A program made the position numbers and the translations under genes. 7,828 bases of DNA from Clostridiales bacterium. GTDB lineage: Bacteria; Bacillota; Clostridia; Oscillospirales; Acutalibacteraceae. This document shows positions 6,512-7,828 of the stretch, piece after piece. The notes under the pieces are model-generated. The model was not told where the DNA came from. It saw nothing but the letters and a program-made list of their open reading frames with translations, and searched no databases. The stretch lies in contig JAHZIE010000089.1 of the NCBI GenBank assembly GCA_019419895.1, positions 243 through 8,070 of the forward strand, given 5' to 3'. How positions within the stretch are numbered: the stretch's first letter is position 1; every line of letters begins with the position of its first letter.

Positions 6512-6541
6512 AAACGCCGCAGAAATTTCTGCGGCGTTTTT
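6512..6541 (+). terminator. Strong intrinsic terminator after the TIM-barrel gene
   Basis: The sequence is a perfect inverted repeat of 14 bases per arm (AAACGCCGCAGAAA then TTTCTGCGGCGTTT, centre between 6525 and 6526), with a GC-rich base (CGCCGC/GCGGCG) and a run of five Ts at 6537-6541. It starts 15 bases after the stop of the TIM-barrel gene. It should end the upstream plus-strand unit, so the chitinase-like gene after it needs its own promoter or readthrough. Confidence 0.92.
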
Positions 6542-6583
6542 CCGTCAACTTCAAAGGAAATTGCCGTGTCAGGGGCTTTTATG

Positions 6584-6591
6584 AAGGGAGG
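6584..6591 (+). promoter_or_regulatory. Ribosome binding site pointing to a TTG start
   Basis: AAGGGAGG at 6584-6591 is a near-perfect Shine-Dalgarno sequence. It is followed by 8 bases and then TTG at 6600, the first possible start codon after the in-frame TGA at 6582. No in-frame ATG or GTG occurs at suitable distance. I see no clear promoter in the 42 bases between the preceding terminator and this site. Confidence 0.75.
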
Positions 6592-6599
6592 TTTCCCCT

Positions 6600-7828
6600 T
6601 TGCACCGTTCTTCCATTCTGAATTTTTCTATCTGTGTTTTTCTTCTTTGGCTTGCCCTGCTCTTTGCTCTTGAAACCCTTCCCCTTTCCCTTTTCCAATC
6701 CTGTCCTTCCCCTTCCTCCTGGCATTTATGGTCATCTCAGGCAGAATATCCCGCCGGTACAATCCTTCTCTTCAACGGGAGACTTTACCAGGCAAGGAAG
6801 GACTGCCGCGGGCAGCTTCCGGATAACCAGGACGCATGGGAAGATCTTCATCAGAAGGCTTCCATGCCCCCAAAAATATCCGGGAAAATCACTCCTGTCT
6901 ATCCTTCCGCGGAGGACGAAGAAACAAAGCTGGTTGGTTATTTCCCCAGCTGGCATTTAGAGGAAGCGGAAAATATCTCCTGGGCGTCGCTCACCCATAT
7001 CATTTACGCCTTCGCCCTGCCCCGCTCTGACGGTACAGTAGAACCCTTTGAAAACCCGGAAGAGGTTCATAAATTGGTAAAAGAAGCACACAGGAATCAA
7101 GTGAAAATCCTTTTGGGCGTCGGCGGCTGGGGAAATAAAGGCGAGATGCTTGCTCCAGCTTTTGCACAGGCTACCCAAACTGCGGACGATATCAATGTAC
7201 TGGCGGGAAATATCGTTTCTGTCTGCGAGGAATATGGATTTGATGGGGTTGATTTGGACTGGGAATATCCTCAAACAGAGGACGGTACCTGGAAACAATA
7301 TGAGGCCTTGATGGAGGAGCTCTCCTTCCAGCTTCATAAAACAGGGAAGGTTCTTACCAGCGCCGTATTGGGAGGAGTGACGGAAACCGGCGAAGAACAG
7401 CCATGGGCCCGCGCCTATTCTGATACAGCCCTTTCCTATGCCGATTGGATCCACATCATGGCTTATGACGCCTCCTCCACAGGGCAGCATTCCAGTTATG
7501 AATTTGCCAAAGGCTGCGGTGACTACTGGAAAAATGAACGGGGGCTTCCTCCTTCCCGAATTATCCTTGGGGTTCCCTTTTACGGAAGACCTGGTTTTGC
7601 CTCTTACCGGACGCTGACGGAGGAATTCCCTGACGCGGATGCTTATGACAGTATTTCTTTCCATGGTTCTCCCATTTATTACAACGGCGCCGCTACCATT
7701 CGGAAAAAATCAGAATACGCCAGAGATGAGCTTGGGGGAATTATGGTTTGGGAAATCACACAGGACAGCGCCGATCCTGACAAAAGCCTACTGACTCTGA
7801 TTCATACCGTATTGAACGGGGCTTATTC
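6600..7828 (+). CDS. Membrane-anchored GH18 chitinase-like protein with CBM5/12 module (right edge cut)
   Basis: The frame from TTG 6600 stays open to the window end (409 residues seen, no stop). Residues 6-24 form a hydrophobic segment (LNFSICVFLLWLALLFAL) with no obvious cleavage site, suggesting a signal anchor. Residues 44-83 match a CBM5/12 chitin-binding module: W44, the YPAG turn, LLFNGRLYQA, and W80 in AWEDL. The GH18 domain starts near residue 110 (LVGYFPSWHLE), with THIIYAFA, ILLGVGGWG (170-178), the catalytic DGVDLDWE (215-222, acid E222), HIMAYD (285-290), GVPFYGRP (324-331) and IMVWEI with W384. All core GH18 motifs are present, so the enzyme should be active on chitin or related N-acetylglucosamine glycans; a peptidoglycan or spore-coat role cannot be excluded. 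The cut falls close to the usual end of the domain. It stands apart from the preceding genes behind a terminator. The TTG start is inferred from the ribosome site and signal anchor. Confidence 0.88.
   Translation, partial: MHRSSILNFSICVFLLWLALLFALETLPLSLFQSCPSPSSWHLWSSQAEYPAGTILLFNGRLYQARKDCRGQLPDNQDAWEDLHQKASMPPKISGKITPVYPSAEDEETKLVGYFPSWHLEEAENISWASLTHIIYAFALPRSDGTVEPFENPEEVHKLVKEAHRNQVKILLGVGGWGNKGEMLAPAFAQATQTADDINVLAGNIVSVCEEYGFDGVDLDWEYPQTEDGTWKQYEALMEELSFQLHKTGKVLTSAVLGGVTETGEEQPWARAYSDTALSYADWIHIMAYDASSTGQHSSYEFAKGCGDYWKNERGLPPSRIILGVPFYGRPGFASYRTLTEEFPDADAYDSISFHGSPIYYNGAATIRKKSEYARDELGGIMVWEITQDSADPDKSLLTLIHTVLNGAY

Noticed and set aside
6581..6670. ATG at 6581 as start of the chitinase-like gene or a small peptide
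   Set aside because: It is in another frame, overlaps the Shine-Dalgarno sequence and ends at a TGA after about 29 codons.
6957..7664. 235-residue minus-strand open frame
   Set aside because: It is antisense to the GH18 catalytic domain, which carries all family motifs on the plus strand; the minus product shows no family features.

Overview
The window looks like chromosome of a moderate-GC Bacillota of the class Clostridia (Lachnospiraceae/Oscillospiraceae-like). The basis is the small SRP RNA - dnaX - ybaB/ebfC - recR gene order, strong GGAGG-type ribosome binding sites, GTG and TTG starts, and the protein styles. This is inference from gene order and sequence style; no genus can be assigned by eye.

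Left half, minus strand (read right to left). A promoter near 2542-2570 drives a small bacterial signal recognition particle RNA (about 2344-2467). It is followed by dnaX (GTG start at 2239, stop at 599), then by ybaB/ebfC (491-144) behind a probable internal promoter, then by recR, which starts at 139 and runs off the left edge. This is the classic Firmicute replication/repair block: clamp-loader subunit, small nucleoid-associated protein and recombination mediator. The SRP RNA is bracketed by two perfectly complementary 14-base arms (2306-2319 and 2478-2491) that would form a long precursor stem, a likely processing site. An open reading frame continues from dnaX upstream across the whole SRP RNA, so a longest-ORF annotation would give DnaX a spurious extension of about 97 residues.

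Right half, plus strand. Upstream of the divergent block is an AT-rich intergenic region (about 2531-2823). Then come a patatin-like phospholipase (2824-3666), a DUF885 lipoprotein with zinc-protease-like motifs (3724-5502) and a TIM-barrel sugar isomerase/epimerase-family protein (5618-6496). The three lie in the same direction with 57- and 115-base gaps and no convincing terminator between them. A strong intrinsic terminator (6512-6541) closes this group. Last is a membrane-anchored chitinase-like protein (TTG start at 6600) with a CBM5/12-type chitin-binding module followed by a GH18 catalytic domain, cut by the right edge.

Functionally the left block is housekeeping. The right genes are a lipid hydrolase, a surface peptidase-like lipoprotein, a sugar-metabolism enzyme and a glycan hydrolase; they may act on envelope or dietary polymers, but nothing in the sequence ties them into one pathway. 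I see no mobile element, CRISPR array, tRNA, rRNA, toxin-antitoxin or defence system. The most interesting signals are the SRP RNA precursor architecture, its compensatory apical-loop changes, and the CBM5/12-GH18 gene, whose non-ATG start and right-edge truncation make it easy to miss.
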